Positions 1 through 9,075 of a DNA stretch of 64,000 nt are shown here, one piece after another; within the stretch, counting starts at the first letter, position 1; each line of letters begins with the position of its first letter. Made by a program: the position numbers and the translations under genes. The notes below the pieces were generated by a model. The model searched no databases. It was not told the DNA's origin and saw nothing but the letters and a program-made list of their open reading frames with translations. The stretch comes from Paenibacillus sabuli (GTDB taxonomy: Bacteria > Bacillota > Bacilli > Paenibacillales > Paenibacillaceae): NCBI RefSeq assembly GCF_014705605.1, contig NZ_JACXIZ010000011.1:186001-250000 (forward strand), in the 5' to 3' direction.

Positions 1-1134
1 GAGCGATTCCATGAATTCCGCCGCATCGCGCGTCTCGTTCTGCAGCTCCAAGATTTCGCGGAACCACGACATCTTATCGCCGAAGCTGCCCTCGGGCACG
101 ACCATGCCTTCCTTATACGCCCAATGCGCAGCGATGCCGTATTCGCTCGTGTGATGCATCTCCCACGTTCGAATCTGCACTTCGGTCGGCTCGCCGTTCG
201 GTCCGATGACCGTCGTATGCAGCGACTGATACATATTCGCCTTGGGCATGGCGATATAGTCTTTGAAGCGGCCCGGCATCGGCCGCCACAACGTATGAAT
301 GATGCCGAGTGTGGCATAGCAATCCTTGATATTGTCCACGATGATGCGGATCGCCAGCAGATCGTAGATTTCGTTGAATTGTTTGCTGCGGCTCGTCATT
401 TTTTTATAAATGCTGTAGATATGCTTCGGACGTCCCGATATGTCGCCGTGAATGCCCATCTCCTCGAGCTTTTCGGCGATGCCGCCGATGACGTCGTCGA
501 TGTGCTGCTCGCGGTCGGCCCGCTTTTTTTTCATCAGATTAGCAATACGGTAATACTGCTGCGGATTGAGGTAGCGCAGCGCGATATCCTCCATCTCCCA
601 CTTGATCGCCGAGATGCCGAGCCGATGCGCGATCGGACAAAAAATTTCCAGCGTTTCGTATGCGATGCGGCGCTGCGCTTCCTCCGATTGGAACTTCAGC
701 GTCCGCATGTTGTGCAGCCGGTCCGCCAGCTTGATCAGAATAACGCGAATGTCCTGGGCCATGGCCACGAACATTTTGCGGTAATTTTCGTTTTGTTGCT
801 CCTCCTTGGAGCGAAACTTGATTTTTTCAAGCTTGGTCAAGCCGTCCACGAGCATGGCGCATGTCTCGCCGAAGCGCACGCGGACTTCGTCCAGCGCCAC
901 GGTCGTATCCTCGACCACGTCGTGCAGCAGCGCGGCGATGATGGAGATGACGTCCATGTGCATATTCACGAGGATGTCCGCTACCGCCACGGGATGCAAT
1001 ATATAAGGCTCTCCGGACTTTCGGACCTGGCCGTGATGAGCTTGTTCGGCAAAATCGTAGGCTTCGCGGATGTGCTGCAGATCATGTTCTTTTAAATAAG
1101 CCGATGCCTTTTCCAATAACTGCTCAATACCCAT
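1..1134 (-). CDS. relA: Bifunctional (p)ppGpp synthetase/hydrolase RelA (3' end cut by window)
   Basis: Makes and degrades the stringent-response alarmone (p)ppGpp. The first 378 codons are in the window, and the C-terminal TGS/ACT half lies beyond position 1. The N-terminal HD hydrolase domain has an intact HDVVED motif at residues 71-76, so hydrolase activity is expected. The synthetase domain follows from about residue 235 (GRPKHIYSIYKKM) and carries the RFKD signature at 289-292, typical of bifunctional Rel enzymes rather than E. coli-type RelA. The ATG at 1134 is preceded by a GGAAGGGA ribosome site. It follows apt after about 130 bp, the usual recJ-apt-relA order of Firmicutes, so it is probably the last gene of that transcript. 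Confidence 0.96.
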   Translation of the reverse strand, partial: MGIEQLLEKASAYLKEHDLQHIREAYDFAEQAHHGQVRKSGEPYILHPVAVADILVNMHMDVISIIAALLHDVVEDTTVALDEVRVRFGETCAMLVDGLTKLEKIKFRSKEEQQNENYRKMFVAMAQDIRVILIKLADRLHNMRTLKFQSEEAQRRIAYETLEIFCPIAHRLGISAIKWEMEDIALRYLNPQQYYRIANLMKKKRADREQHIDDVIGGIAEKLEEMGIHGDISGRPKHIYSIYKKMTSRSKQFNEIYDLLAIRIIVDNIKDCYATLGIIHTLWRPMPGRFKDYIAMPKANMYQSLHTTVIGPNGEPTEVQIRTWEMHHTSEYGIAAHWAYKEGMVVPEGSFGDKMSWFREILELQNETRDAAEFMESL

Positions 1135-1263
1135 GAAACGTCCCTTCCGAAAAAGTCCGCGCGTTGGCGTCGCCGTAATTTCCGAGTTTTCTTCATATTA
1201 TGCCTGTTCCTGCCGCCTGTCGTCAACAGCTGGCCGGGTCGATTCGCGCGCGCGAGCGGGGGA

Positions 1264-1776
1264 TCAGTACATAATCAGCGAATGGGTCGGAATGCCGGCC
1301 AGCTTGTCCCGGCCGGAAAGATAGCCGAGCTCGATCAAAAAAACCGCCCCTACGACTTCGCCGCCCAGTTGGCGAACGAGGTCGATCGTCGTCGCAATCG
1401 TGCCGCCGGTGGCGAGCAGATCGTCGGCAATCAGCACCTTCTGTCCCGGCTGGATCGCATCCTTGTGCACCGCAAGCCGATCCTTGCCGTATTCGAGCTG
1501 ATAGGCGGCCTCGACCGTCTCGCCCGGCAGCTTGCCGCTCTTGCGGATCGGCACGAAGCCCACGCCCAGCGCCAGCGCCAGCGGCGCGCCGATGACGAAG
1601 CCGCGCGCTTCGGGCCCGGTCACGACCTCCGCCCCCAGCCCGTCGGCCATTTCCTTCAGACCGTCTATGGCGGTTCGGTATGCCGCCCCATCCTTCAGCA
1701 GCGTCGTAATGTCCTTGAAGCGAATTCCCGGCTCCGGGAAGTCCGGAATGACGCGAATATATTCCTTTAAATTCAT
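1264..1776 (-). CDS. apt: Adenine phosphoribosyltransferase
   Basis: Salvages adenine to AMP using PRPP, in the cytoplasm. The protein is 170 residues, the normal length of the family. The PRPP-binding motif [12 protein letters not shown] is at residues 114-125, and the EARGF adenine-loop motif is at 56-60. The ATG overlaps the recJ stop by four bases (ATGA), so the two genes are translationally coupled. relA follows downstream, which links purine salvage and (p)ppGpp metabolism in one transcript as in Bacillus. Confidence 0.97.
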   Translation of the reverse strand: MNLKEYIRVIPDFPEPGIRFKDITTLLKDGAAYRTAIDGLKEMADGLGAEVVTGPEARGFVIGAPLALALGVGFVPIRKSGKLPGETVEAAYQLEYGKDRLAVHKDAIQPGQKVLIADDLLATGGTIATTIDLVRQLGGEVVGAVFLIELGYLSGRDKLAGIPTHSLIMY

Positions 1777-4193
1777 CGGTTAAGCAGCTCCTTTGCTCTA
1801 TTGTCCGTGACATCCGTTCCCGCTCGAGGGCTTAGCTGGCCGGCCATCCATTCGCGCAATTCCGCGGTGCTCGCATGCAGCAGCCGGTCGTCTGCGTGCC
1901 GGCGCTGCGCGGCCTGATACAGCGGCGACTCGCCGAGGTCGCGCTTGCGCGGCGCAGCAGCCACCTCGATCCCTTGCGCACTCAGCGTAAGGAATCCCAG
2001 CTCGGCGAATACGTCCAACATCATGCGGACGATCCCCGTACTCCAGCCGGTCCGTTCGGCGAGCCGGATCGCCGCCGTCTCGGGTGCGCACCGCTGCCAG
2101 TCTCCGCTGCGCAGCTGCTGGTAGACGGCGATGAAATGACTGCGTTCCGGAAAACCGGCGCGATCGCTGCGCCCTGACGGATACAGCGCCGCTATCCGCT
2201 CCAGCTGCGGACAGCGCTGCAGCAGCTCCGCCAGGCGGGCCGCGGACGGCGGACGCCCGACAAGCAGCAGGTCCGTACAGCGGAGGCGCTCCGGCAGATC
2301 GGCATAGGCGAGCCGCTCGACTGCGGGCCCGCCCGCTCCGCGCACAGCGGCTGCCGCGATATCCTGCCGCGGCTCCGGCGCGCCCACCGCGGCAATCACG
2401 CGCCCCGGCGCGGCATCCTGGAGCCAGCGCTCGAGGCCCGCTGCGTCCCCGCGCCAATCGAAGATCTGGATCTCACGCACGCTCAGATCATTCACGAGCA
2501 GCTGCGGCCGGCGCGTGCCGTTCCATTCATTGACAGCCAGTTCGCCGACGAATTCGGCCGCAACGCCGGGCGCCAGCTGCCGGGCCAGCTCGCCCGCTCC
2601 GAAGCGCAGCGCCTCGAGCCGCCTACCGCCGCCGCCGAGCGTCAGCTTGAGATGCGCCCCGCTCTTGCCGATCGCGCGGCTCTCCTCCACACATGCCCCG
2701 CGCAGCCAGATGCGCGGGGCCGGATTGCCCGCGCCGAACGGCTCGAGGGCGGCCATCTCCGTGATCGTACGCAGATTCGCTTCCTCCAGCGTGCATACGG
2801 CGTCGACCTGTGTCGTCGGCTGCCACTGCTCCGGTCGCAGCTGCGCCAGCGCAGCCGCGCCGAGCCGGCGCTCGAGCTCGGGCACGCCCTCCCGCGAGAG
2901 CGTCATGCCTGCGGCGGCCTGATGACCCCCGTAATGCTCGAACAGCTCGGCGCAGCTCTGCAGACCGGCATAGAGATCAAAGCCTTCGATCGAGCGCGCG
3001 GAGCCCTTGCACAAGCCGGTCGCTTCATTGAGCGCGAGCACGACGGTCGGCCGGTAGAAGCGCTCAACCAGCTTGGAGGCGACGATGCCGACGACGCCGA
3101 CATTCCAGTGCGGCGCCGTCACCACGATCGCCGCCGGCGCCGCTTCCCCTGCCGCCGAGCACGCCTCGAGCCGCTGCTGCCACAGCTCGGCAGCCTCCTC
3201 GGTCATATCCGCCACCATGCGCTGGCGCTGCTTGTTCAGCTCGTCGAGCCGCGTAGCGGCCGCAATCGCCTCCTCGGGATCGTCGCCGACCAGCAGGCTT
3301 ACGGCCTCGTCGGCATGCGCGAGCCGGCCGCTCGCGTTGATGCGCGGCGCCAGCGCAAACGCGACATTCGTCGACGTCAGCTCCGGGAGACGCACGCCGG
3401 CTACCTCGGCGAGCGCGCGCAGGCCGCTGTTGGCACTGGCTTGCATCCGTTGCAGCCCTTGCCTGACGAGCCAGCGATTCTCCCCGACGAGCGGCATCAG
3501 GTCAGCCACGGTGCCCAGCGCCGCCAGATCGGCCCATTCCAGCGGCGGCCGCCCGAGCAGGGCGTGCGCCAGCTTGAATGCGACCCCCGCACCTGCCAGC
3601 CCCTTGAACGGATAGCCGCAGTGCGGCAGCTTGGGGTTGACGATCGCGCAGGCCTCCGGCAGCACCTGAGGCGGTTCGTGATGATCGGTGACGACGACGT
3701 CGACGCCGCGCGCGCGGGCGAGGGCGATCTGCTCCACTGCACTGATTCCGGTGTCGACCGTGACGATCAAGGTCACGCCGCGCTCCGCCGCCTTTTCGAT
3801 CGCTGCGGCATTCAGCCCGTACCCCTCGAGCTGGCGATGCGGAATATAATAATCATAGTCTAGACCGAGCTCGGCAAAAAGACGGATCATGAGCGCGGTT
3901 GAGCTGACGCCGTCGGCGTCGTAATCGCCATAAATACGTACGCGCTCGCCCGTATCGACGGCCCGGCGGATGCGCCGGACGGCCTGCTCCATGCCGGCGA
4001 GCAGCAGCGGATCATGCGGCGCCTCGCCTTCTCCGTACAAAAAAACGCGTGCGGCAGCGGCATCGCTGATGCCGCGCCGCACGAGCAGCTCGGCGACGAG
4101 CCGCGGCAGCGGCAGCTTCGTCAGCTCGTCGCACTGCTGCTGCTGCGCCTCCGTCAACGGCTCCAGCCGCCATGTCGTTCTGGCTTCAATCAA
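1773..4193 (-). CDS. recJ: Single-stranded-DNA-specific exonuclease RecJ
   Basis: A 5'-3' exonuclease on single-stranded DNA that acts in recombination and mismatch or base-excision repair. The 806-residue protein has the DHH-family motifs: GDYDADG at 89-95 and the DHH triad at 170-172. [11 protein letters not shown] segment lies near 286-295 and a DHHA1-type GGHQAAAG block follows further on. The extended C-terminal region after the OB-like domain matches the long Firmicutes RecJ form. The start is a TTG at 4193, supported by GGAGG seven bases upstream. It lies 40 bp downstream of the CDF-like gene and overlaps apt by four bases. Confidence 0.96.
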   Translation of the reverse strand: MIEARTTWRLEPLTEAQQQQCDELTKLPLPRLVAELLVRRGISDAAAARVFLYGEGEAPHDPLLLAGMEQAVRRIRRAVDTGERVRIYGDYDADGVSSTALMIRLFAELGLDYDYYIPHRQLEGYGLNAAAIEKAAERGVTLIVTVDTGISAVEQIALARARGVDVVVTDHHEPPQVLPEACAIVNPKLPHCGYPFKGLAGAGVAFKLAHALLGRPPLEWADLAALGTVADLMPLVGENRWLVRQGLQRMQASANSGLRALAEVAGVRLPELTSTNVAFALAPRINASGRLAHADEAVSLLVGDDPEEAIAAATRLDELNKQRQRMVADMTEEAAELWQQRLEACSAAGEAAPAAIVVTAPHWNVGVVGIVASKLVERFYRPTVVLALNEATGLCKGSARSIEGFDLYAGLQSCAELFEHYGGHQAAAGMTLSREGVPELERRLGAAALAQLRPEQWQPTTQVDAVCTLEEANLRTITEMAALEPFGAGNPAPRIWLRGACVEESRAIGKSGAHLKLTLGGGGRRLEALRFGAGELARQLAPGVAAEFVGELAVNEWNGTRRPQLLVNDLSVREIQIFDWRGDAAGLERWLQDAAPGRVIAAVGAPEPRQDIAAAAVRGAGGPAVERLAYADLPERLRCTDLLLVGRPPSAARLAELLQRCPQLERIAALYPSGRSDRAGFPERSHFIAVYQQLRSGDWQRCAPETAAIRLAERTGWSTGIVRMMLDVFAELGFLTLSAQGIEVAAAPRKRDLGESPLYQAAQRRHADDRLLHASTAELREWMAGQLSPRAGTDVTDNRAKELLNR

Positions 4194-4233
4194 TGGTTTT
4201 CCTCCCCGGTCCTCTTGCGCGATTATTGACGTG

Positions 4234-5136
4234 CTATTGCAGGAGCGTCGGCATCGGCTGCTGATTCGGATCGTGATTGGACTTGTACGGGTAGCCCGGA
4301 TCGTACGGATCGACCGTGACCGTCACGTCCGTCACGTGAAGGAAGCGCCTGAGCAGCAGCTCCTTGGTCCGCTTGGCGATCTCGTGCGCCTCCAGCACCG
4401 TAATGCGAGGATTGACACTGATGCGCATCTCCACTGCGACATAGTGTCCCCGCTCCCAGGCATGAATCTCTTCAATCGTGATAACGCCTTCGATACGCTG
4501 CACGAACGCCGTCATCTCCTCCGGGCTCTCCTCGCGCAGCCCCGCCCCGCGCCGCTCCAGCAGCATGCCGCTGATGAGCCGGTAGCCCCCGGCCACGGTC
4601 AGGGCAGCGATCGCCAGCGCCGCCGCCGGATCGAGATAGAGCAATTGGCGCAGCTCCAGTACTGCGCCCAGATAAGCGCCGCCGGTCCCGATCAAGGCGA
4701 TCAGCGCCAGCACCTGCTCGACACGCCTGCGCGAGCGCGGCAGTACGAGCTCGCCCAGCGCGTAGGCGCCGAGCACGATCAAGGCCGCCCACCAGCGCGG
4801 CGCGGCCGGCTCCTCGCTCAGCAGCATGCGGATCGCCTCGAGTCCCAATTCCAGGCTGAGCACCATGATGATCAGCCCGGCAACCAGCGTGACCGCCGCC
4901 ATGCTCCTCCCCCGCTCCCGGTCGCTTCGATTCGCGCGCTTCAGACGCTGCTCCCGGCGCATCAGCGCCGGCGCGGCCCCTTCCGCAGCTTGGGCGCCGC
5001 TGCGGATCGCGTCCGCCAGCAGCGCCGCGCTCCCGGTCGCCGCAGCCGCGACCGCTTTGAGCAGCGCCAATCCGGCGCTCCCGGCCGCTGCGCGGGCGGA
5101 CGATTCGGCTTGTTCGTTTTGCGGCAATTTCGCCAT
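4234..5136 (-). CDS. Cation diffusion facilitator (CDF)-like membrane protein with degenerate metal site
   Basis: This resembles CDF metal exporters: a hydrophobic N-terminal two thirds, then a cytoplasmic dimerisation domain (HAWERGHYVAVEMRI, then LRRFLHVTDVTVTVDPYDP) typical of the family. The transmembrane metal site looks lost. In the second segment the expected acidic or His pair of the ADxxxSxxx(D) motif reads LLADAIRSGAQ. The matching H/D pair further on appears as R and Q (RRVEQVL). Transport activity is therefore uncertain. I chose the ATG at 5136 over an in-frame GTG at 5145 because GGGGTG sits six bases before the ATG. It lies between comN and recJ, a position usually shared with secDF. 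Confidence 0.8.
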   Translation of the reverse strand: MAKLPQNEQAESSARAAAGSAGLALLKAVAAAATGSAALLADAIRSGAQAAEGAAPALMRREQRLKRANRSDRERGRSMAAVTLVAGLIIMVLSLELGLEAIRMLLSEEPAAPRWWAALIVLGAYALGELVLPRSRRRVEQVLALIALIGTGGAYLGAVLELRQLLYLDPAAALAIAALTVAGGYRLISGMLLERRGAGLREESPEEMTAFVQRIEGVITIEEIHAWERGHYVAVEMRISVNPRITVLEAHEIAKRTKELLLRRFLHVTDVTVTVDPYDPGYPYKSNHDPNQQPMPTLLQ

Positions 5137-5212
5137 TGCAGACACCCCGTTTATGTAATCCCTGCATTTTTAACAACTCGCTCTTTATTATAGCGACCCT
5201 GCAAAATGACGT

Positions 5213-5244
5213 CAAAAAAAAGCCCCCATCCGTTTAGAAATGGG
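5213..5244 (-). terminator. Possible terminator of comN
   Basis: On the minus strand a short stem CCCAT/ATGGG encloses the comN stop codon. It is followed by GGC and a run of eight T. The stem is only about five pairs, so this is a modest call. Confidence 0.45.
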
Positions 5245-5512
5245 TGCCGCGATAGGCGCTAAGCGTCATGAAATTCATAAATGCCGTCGGCTTGAGCGAC
5301 AAAATATCGTTGACCAGCTGGTAGAGCGGCGGCTGTCCGCTTTTGGCGTACTTGCTGCTCACGCAAGACCAGATCTCTTCCCCCACGACATGCTCGTAGC
5401 CGATCATGCGGAATTCTTCCGCCTTGCTGGCGCACAGCACCTCGATATCTTGGCTCAGCTCCTCCAATGACACGCTCCGTTCCTCTTGTGCCCGCTCCTC
5501 TTCTTCGTCCAC
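5234..5512 (-). CDS. comN: ComN-like post-transcriptional regulator
   Basis: This small acidic protein matches the family of B. subtilis ComN (YrzD), a post-transcriptional regulator of the comE late-competence mRNA. The recognisable core runs from EELSQDIEVLCASKAEEF to LSLKPTAFMNFMTLSAYRG. I prefer the GTG at 5512 (92 residues). AAGGGG lies 11 bases upstream, B. subtilis ComN is of similar length, and the longer reading to an ATG at 5620 adds a Cys- and Arg-rich stretch with no family resemblance and no good ribosome site. The gene is divergent from spoVB, the same neighbour as in Bacillus. Confidence 0.82.
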   Translation of the reverse strand: MDEEEERAQEERSVSLEELSQDIEVLCASKAEEFRMIGYEHVVGEEIWSCVSSKYAKSGQPPLYQLVNDILSLKPTAFMNFMTLSAYRGTHF

Positions 5513-5706
5513 TATGCGCGCTTCCCCTTTCGCGGTGTCTGGCTCGTTCAACGTTTTAATCCGACACGGGGTAATTCGACACGCCCCCCCGCAATTCCTG
5601 CTTGCAAAAACGTGTGACATTTAACCGGACATGCCCGGCATATGCTGTATAAGCGAAGGCAAGCCCTGCCTCATACTTTACCGCAGAAAGTCGAGGGACC
5701 CGTGAC

Positions 5707-7269
5707 GTGACCAAACAAACCTTTATGAAAGGCGCCATGATACTGCTCGCAGCCGGCATCGTGACCCGCATTCTCGGTTTCGTGCCGCGGATCGCCCTGC
5801 CGCGCCTCATCGGCTCGGAGGGCGTCGGTCTGTACCAGCAGGGCTATCCGTTTTTAATTGTGATGCTGACACTGATTACCGGCGGCATTCCGCTCGCCGT
5901 ATCCAAGCAGACCTCTGAGGCGCTCGCACTTGGCGACGAGCGGCGCGTGCGCCATATTTTTCGCACCGCGATGACGCTGACGATTGGCCTCGCACTCGCC
6001 TGCACCGGACTGATGCTGCTGCTCGCTCCTTGGATTACGACCCATCTGCTGCCTGATGCTCGGGTTTATCGCAGCTTTTTGTTCATGACGCCGATGCTCG
6101 GCATTATCGCCGTCTCCTCCGTCTACCGCGGCTATTTTCAAGGCCGCCACAATATGCTGCCCACCGCATACTCGCAGATTGCCGAGACGGTGCTGCGCAT
6201 TGTGTTCGTGTTGTTTTTCGCCCGCTGGATGCTGCCCTGGGGGCTGGAATGGGCAGCCGCCGGCGCCATGCTCGGCGGGGTGATCGGGGAACTGGGGGGG
6301 CTGGCTGTCCTGCTCGGACACCGGATGATCGAGCGCAGGCGCGAGACGGGCCGTCCCACTGCCCTCCCGTCCGCGTCTGGCGGCAGAGCCGAACCGCCGG
6401 TGCTCGGGGGCCTGCTCCGATTGTCGGTTCCGGTGACCTTCAGCAAGCTCGTCGGCTCGCTTTCCTACTTGCTGGAATCGATCTTTATTGCACGGGCGCT
6501 CGTCGCGGCTGGCGTGGCGACTGCGCTGGCGACCTCCCAGTACGGCGAGTTGCAGGGCATGATTATTCCGATTGTACTGCTGCCGACGGCCTTGACCTAT
6601 TCGCTCTCGGTCTCGCTCGTGCCCTCGCTCTCGGAGGCCGCTGCGCGCGGCGATCATGCCATCATTCGCAAGCGGCTGCATCAATCGATCCGGCTGGCGC
6701 TCGTCAGCGGCGCGCCGTTCGTCGTAGCCATGCTGCTGCTCGCCGAGCCGATTTGCCGCCTGCTGTTTCATCATGCCGAGATCGCACCGATGCTGCAGCT
6801 GATGGCGCCGCTTGCGCTGTTTATTTATTTGCAGAGTCCGCTGCAGGCGGCGCTGCAGGCGCTCGACAAGCCCGGCGTTGCGTTGCGTAACACCTTCTTC
6901 GGCGCCTGCGTCAAGCTGATTCTGATCGCGCAGCTAGCGAGCAACCCGGCGCTCGGCATTTACGGCGCGCTGCTCGCCATCAACGCCAACATTATGCTGG
7001 TCACTGTGCTGCATTATTTTAGCGTAGCCAAAAGCACCGGCTACCGCTTCAAGCTGCCGGATCTGGGCAAGGTCGCAGCGGCGATGCTCATTATGGGCGC
7101 GGCGCTGCGCTGGTGCTTCACCAGCTTGCCGCTCGACGCTGAATGGCTGCGAGCGGGAATTGCCTTCTCCGGCGCATTGGCGGTTTATTTGCTGCTCATG
7201 GTGATCATGCGCATCATCGACCGCCACGATGTGAGCCGGCTTCCTCTGATTGGACGTTGGTTCGGCTGA
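5707..7269 (+). CDS. spoVB: Stage V sporulation protein B (MOP/MATE-type flippase)
   Basis: A polytopic membrane protein of 520 residues with about 14 hydrophobic segments, in the MOP superfamily of lipid and polysaccharide flippases. SpoVB is required for spore cortex synthesis, probably by moving a peptidoglycan precursor across the outer forespore membrane. The N-terminus MKGAMILLAAGIVTRILGF and the motif GVGLYQQGYP are typical. The start is a GTG at 5707 with GAGGG about ten bases upstream. A CATACTTT box at 5672-5679 resembles a sigma-E -10 element, but I could not find a well-spaced -35, so that promoter is only suggested. The gene is divergent from comN, as in B. subtilis. Confidence 0.94.
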   Translation: MTKQTFMKGAMILLAAGIVTRILGFVPRIALPRLIGSEGVGLYQQGYPFLIVMLTLITGGIPLAVSKQTSEALALGDERRVRHIFRTAMTLTIGLALACTGLMLLLAPWITTHLLPDARVYRSFLFMTPMLGIIAVSSVYRGYFQGRHNMLPTAYSQIAETVLRIVFVLFFARWMLPWGLEWAAAGAMLGGVIGELGGLAVLLGHRMIERRRETGRPTALPSASGGRAEPPVLGGLLRLSVPVTFSKLVGSLSYLLESIFIARALVAAGVATALATSQYGELQGMIIPIVLLPTALTYSLSVSLVPSLSEAAARGDHAIIRKRLHQSIRLALVSGAPFVVAMLLLAEPICRLLFHHAEIAPMLQLMAPLALFIYLQSPLQAALQALDKPGVALRNTFFGACVKLILIAQLASNPALGIYGALLAINANIMLVTVLHYFSVAKSTGYRFKLPDLGKVAAAMLIMGAALRWCFTSLPLDAEWLRAGIAFSGALAVYLLLMVIMRIIDRHDVSRLPLIGRWFG

Positions 7270-7345
7270 CGCGATGAACCGAACCGGTTATGCGTTGGCC
7301 CGGCGGTTGCATTGGCTCGGGCTATGCAATGTCGGGTCCGCTGTC

Positions 7346-8062
7346 TCAGCTATCCCTACGATCGACGAACAAGCGCCCGCGATGGTCCAGCGTGCACAGC
7401 AGCACGTCCCTCAGGTCGGTAATGCCAAATTTGCGCATCTCCTTTTTGAGCCAGAAGCGCGTCTTTTCGAGCTTGACCAGCGACTCTTCCTGCACCTTGC
7501 CGTCCATAATTAGCGGAATCGGCAGCGTCTCGTATCGAAAGCGCGGCGGAATTAAAGTGTCGGAATCGCCTTCATCCGCCTTGATTCCCTGCTCCTTCGT
7601 GCTAGTATCGTCATCCTTTTTGATGACGGACAGCTTACCGCTCGTTTCGAGTACGGCGAATTCAACATCCGCAATCGAGGCAATCTGATTTTCGCGCAGT
7701 TGAAGCATCAGATCGTCGAGATTGTACCGCTGCTTGCGCATCACGTCGTAATTAATGCGTCCTTTATCGACAATGACACTGGGCTTGCCGTCGAACAGCA
7801 TCCGCACCACTCTGCTCTTCATCGACAGGTAGGCCAGCAGGATCTGCACGAGCAGCAGCGCCGCCATCGGCACCAGGCCGTCTGCCAGCGGACGCTCTAC
7901 ATCCTCGATCGCCAGCACCGCAATCTCCGCGATCATGACGGAGATGACCAGATCGAATACGGTCAGCTTGCCGATTTCGCGCTTGCCCATCAGCCGCATG
8001 ACGACGAACACGACCACATACATCAGCAGCGTCCGAATCAGAATGCTCGTCATATCCACCAT
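7346..8062 (-). CDS. DUF421 (YetF/YrbG-type) membrane protein
   Basis: A 238-residue protein with three N-terminal membrane segments. The signature MRLMGKREIGKLTVFDLV is near residue 22, followed by two small soluble repeats in the family pattern (GKPSVIVDKGRINYDVMRK, then NLDDLMLQLRENQIASI). The family is widespread in spore formers; germination or redox roles have been suggested for relatives, but the function is not settled. It faces spoVB tail to tail, and its position matches yrbG beside spoVB in B. subtilis. Confidence 0.88.
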   Translation of the reverse strand: MVDMTSILIRTLLMYVVVFVVMRLMGKREIGKLTVFDLVISVMIAEIAVLAIEDVERPLADGLVPMAALLLVQILLAYLSMKSRVVRMLFDGKPSVIVDKGRINYDVMRKQRYNLDDLMLQLRENQIASIADVEFAVLETSGKLSVIKKDDDTSTKEQGIKADEGDSDTLIPPRFRYETLPIPLIMDGKVQEESLVKLEKTRFWLKKEMRKFGITDLRDVLLCTLDHRGRLFVDRRDS

Positions 8063-8288
8063 CCCGCCCGTCGCCCCCTTCCCTAACGATCATCCCTCGT
8101 GCCTATCTGTACCCGTTAGTGTGACCGCTGGTATTGCAATCGATGCACATATGCGAATGCACAAAGCAGGTGAAATGTGCCGAGGTTGTACTAATTCGCC
8201 TGTTGCCGCCATATGCTTGATAGCACAAAGGAACCTGCCGCTGCGAGTAGCGGCCAAAACGTTCCGTATCGAGGAAGGGGAATTGCAG

Positions 8289-8678
8289 GTGAAAGCCATT
8301 AAAGAAGTGCCCCGCCTTCGCATTGCGTCGCCGCTCCTGTCCGGGCTGATGTATGCCGCGCTATGGCTCCTCGGCTGCACGCTGTTGATGGCCGGACTGC
8401 TTTATTTCAGCGGCATGCAGGAAGCACAGCTGCCCGGCTACGTAAGCGGTGCGCATGCGCTTTGCGCGCTGGCGGGCGGCTTTGTATCCGGGAAGCGCGC
8501 CCAGCGCAAGGGTTGGTCGCACGGCATCTCGGTCGGTCTGGTTTACGGACTGGCCATCGTTCTCATCGGCTTTTTGGCGATGGACGCGGCGCTCACGTTG
8601 CGTACGCTTATCACGCTGGCAGCCGCCGCGCTGGCCGGTGCGGCAGGCGGCATGATCGGCGTCAACGCACGCGCCTGA
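8289..8678 (+). CDS. TIGR04086-family (YrzE-like) small membrane protein
   Basis: A 129-residue protein of four hydrophobic segments, similar to the TIGR04086 or YrzE group found next to yajC and tgt in Bacilli. Its function is unknown. Segment two contains AHALCALAGGFVSGKRAQRKGW, a pattern I associate with this family. The GTG at 8289 is chosen because AAGGGG lies eight bases upstream; a TTG two codons earlier would be too close to it. In Bacillus it directly precedes yajC, but here the Mrp operon and several other genes separate the two. Confidence 0.78.
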   Translation: MKAIKEVPRLRIASPLLSGLMYAALWLLGCTLLMAGLLYFSGMQEAQLPGYVSGAHALCALAGGFVSGKRAQRKGWSHGISVGLVYGLAIVLIGFLAMDAALTLRTLITLAAAALAGAAGGMIGVNARA

Positions 8679-8734
8679 CAATGCGAACTTGCTGCGCCGT
8701 CCATTGACGCGCAGCAAGTTTTGTTCTTCGGGTG

Positions 8735-8923
8735 TGCAGCCTCACATTTTACGCTTATTCCCGCCGCTGGAGCTGATTCTGCCGTGCAGCCTCACATTTT
8801 ACGCTTATTTCCACCGCTGGAGCTGATTCTGCCGTTGCAGCCTCACTTTTTACGCTTATTCCCGCCGTTGGAGCAGATTCCGCCGTGCAGCCTCACTTTT
8901 TACGCTTATTCCCGCCGTTGGAG
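8735..8923. repeat. Four tandem copies of a ~50-bp unit
   Basis: Units begin at about 8735, 8785, 8836 and 8886 with TGCAGCCTCAC, continue with TTTTACGCTTATTCCCGCCG and end in TGGAG plus a short variable piece. Periods are 50, 51 and 50 bp, with only scattered substitutions between copies. The array lies between the YrzE-like gene and the 3' end of the Mrp operon. Confidence 0.9.
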
Positions 8924-8973
8924 TGGAGCCGATTTCAGTCTATCTCCTCAAAATTATCTAAGCTCTAATGATG

Positions 8974-9011
8974 AAAAACGTCTCTGCCCCGAGAGGGGCA
9001 GAGACGTTTTT
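8974..9011 (-). terminator. Strong terminator of the Mrp operon
   Basis: A perfect 16-bp stem (AAAACGTCTCTGCCCC paired with its complement) closes a four-base loop and is flanked by T runs on both strands. It lies about 65 bases beyond the mrpG stop codon and could also stop transcription arriving from the plus strand. Confidence 0.93.
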
Positions 9012-9075
9012 AATGCATCCCGTACCTGTTCGTGCATCCGTACCTGTTCTTGCGGGCCGCAGTTGCACTGCAGCG

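Larger units (their letters stand above)
8679..9075. other. Gene-free interval: repeat array and terminator
   Basis: This stretch of nearly 400 bases holds no credible gene. It contains the four-copy 50-bp repeat and the strong hairpin listed separately. An open frame crosses the repeats on the plus strand, but the repeat period is not a multiple of three, so the peptide is not conserved from unit to unit. Confidence 0.7.

Noticed and set aside
2652-3863. A 403-codon plus-strand frame inside recJ
   Set aside because: Mirror frame of RecJ, which has all its motifs in the opposite strand.
5672-5679. Full sigma-E promoter for spoVB
   Set aside because: Only the -10-like CATACTTT is convincing. 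The nearest -35-like sequence is about 18 bases away, longer than usual for sigma-E.
8735-8923. Possible CRISPR array in the 50-bp repeats
   Set aside because: Copies are directly adjacent with no unique spacers, and no cas gene is present.
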